NCBI GenBank assembly: GCA_026182355.1
Contig: JAPFBL010001929.1
Coordinates: forward strand, 1,364,501 to 1,428,500
Length of the DNA: 64,000 bases
Reading direction: 5' to 3'
Source: Hermatobates lingyangjiaoensis
Lineage: Eukaryota > Arthropoda > Insecta > Hemiptera > Hermatobatidae
The notes under the pieces were generated by a model, which had not been told where the DNA came from, did no database searches, and saw only the letters and a list, made by a program, of their open reading frames with translations. Made by a program: the position numbers and the translations under genes. This document shows positions 63,226 to 64,000 of the stretch, one piece after another; position 1 is the stretch's first letter; every line of letters begins with the position of its first letter.

Positions 63226-64000
63226 GATAAAATTGATGTTTCTAATGGAGAAATGAAAATATATTATTGACTTATAAGAGATGTAAGAGGAATAATATTG
63301 TGCAGGTAAATGATAACACTCATTAAAAAAAAATTCGTATATATGTTATTTGACAAAGGGGAAGGAAAATGATCTTATTAAATACTAAGAAGCCATAAAA
63401 TTCCCAGTATAATAATTCTGTTAAAAACCAAAAATGTAAAAGATAATTCAAAATATAAATCTTTCGTTTAAAGATTAATAACTGTAATTATCGTACATCT
63501 TTAATTAACAAATCACCTTAAAACAACATTTTATTCACTGTTTAAGATGTTTTTCAGAGAAAAAAAGGGTATTTTACTGTTTCAAATTTGAAAATTTTAC
63601 ATTAATATTCAATGTAGAAGGATGTCAAGTAAACGATGTAAGAAATCTACTGGCTATTTGAACAATAGCCATGTTATCTTGTAGGATAATATTTCGTTTC
63701 AAGAAATGTACACAAGGGTTTTTCAAAAATGTTATTACTGCTGTAGTTATACTAATGAAATTATTTGCAAATAATAAATTATTTGTGATGTACAATAATA
63801 AGCTTATAAATTGATATGTCCTTCAATCACTATCTGTACTACCTCACGAATGCAATGCTAATAATTATATCCCATTTAGTTGTTTACGTTATGCTTAAAT
63901 GATACGTTATGTTTTATATACTCAAGAAATTTGACATTGAGTTACTTATAGTAAAGTAGAGTGTAGGCCACTCCAGATTTTTTTTTTATTGTCTTAACCG
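63226..64000. other. AT-rich stretch without recognised features
   Basis: Nothing assignable to the window end. Confidence 0.4.

Overview
The window is eukaryotic DNA, very AT-rich, packed with (TA)n microsatellites and decayed retroelements. I find no intact host gene. The only long clean reading frame with a recognisable domain is the endonuclease end of a Penelope-like element (PLE) at 54535-55054. PLE, jockey-like and RNase H-type non-LTR fragments, a hAT-type MITE and SINE-like repeats together suggest a repeat-rich invertebrate animal genome. I cannot name the species.

The dominant theme is one retroelement system. PLE pieces occur as (i) GIY-YIG endonuclease and RT C-terminal fragments (10770-11100, 13811-14430, 22171-22520, 54535-55054); (ii) at least eleven copies of a short N-terminal coding segment, a basic helix followed by a peptide of the form FNxTCLxEgLLPxYT, which stop beside (TA)n tracts; and (iii) several dozen short TA-flanked repeats, sorted here into families A-H. 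Each family carries a compact hammerhead-ribozyme-like motif: CTGANGA, one extra base, a stem II hairpin, GAA, then a self-complementary tetramer or hexamer beginning with A and ending with T (ACGT, ATAT, AATT, AGCT, AGATCT, ACGCGT, AGGCCT), then an H base. That is the layout of the dimeric, stem-III-less hammerheads known from PLEs. Stem III changes between families but stays palindromic. Two copies (22956-22998 and 30501-30541) carry a coupled C3-to-U and G8-to-A core change.

The order of the PLE parts is preserved in places. At 10770-11410 an endonuclease end is followed by a hammerhead and then a new N-terminal segment. At 54535-55375 the endonuclease is followed by a (TTA)n 3' UTR and a hammerhead. 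At 30365-30690 a CCAAT/TATA promoter is followed by a hammerhead that contains the start codon and then the N-terminal segment. Many solo units exist as inverted pairs, some perfect: 54225-54462 is a 238-bp hairpin with a 6-nt loop, and 52879-53054 is a 176-bp palindrome with no loop.

By region: 0-12.5 kb has family A, B, D, F and G solo units, a degenerate ~80-bp minisatellite (5.5-6.4 kb) and the first tandem PLE junction. 12.5-16.6 kb has a PLE RT-endonuclease fragment abutting a 36-bp minisatellite, and a dispersed repeat with a nested insertion. 16.7-25.3 kb has more solo units and two PLE fragments. 25.3-34.5 kb holds a (GT)n block, the promoter-hammerhead module and an N-terminal cluster. 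36-39 kb is a dense cluster of families F, D and E. 41-51 kb is quieter, with three non-LTR retroelement ends. 51.6-55.9 kb has a hAT MITE and the freshest PLE material. 57-64 kb has an 80-bp tandem array, a SINE-like copy, a GC-richer foldback and one more hammerhead plus N-terminal module. Scattered 150-250 bp patches of higher GC and complexity (5.3, 13.1, 26.3, 31.4, 41.3, 47.9 and 59.6 kb) look like candidate conserved non-coding elements. With no host exons visible, the window may be a regulatory desert or a large intron.
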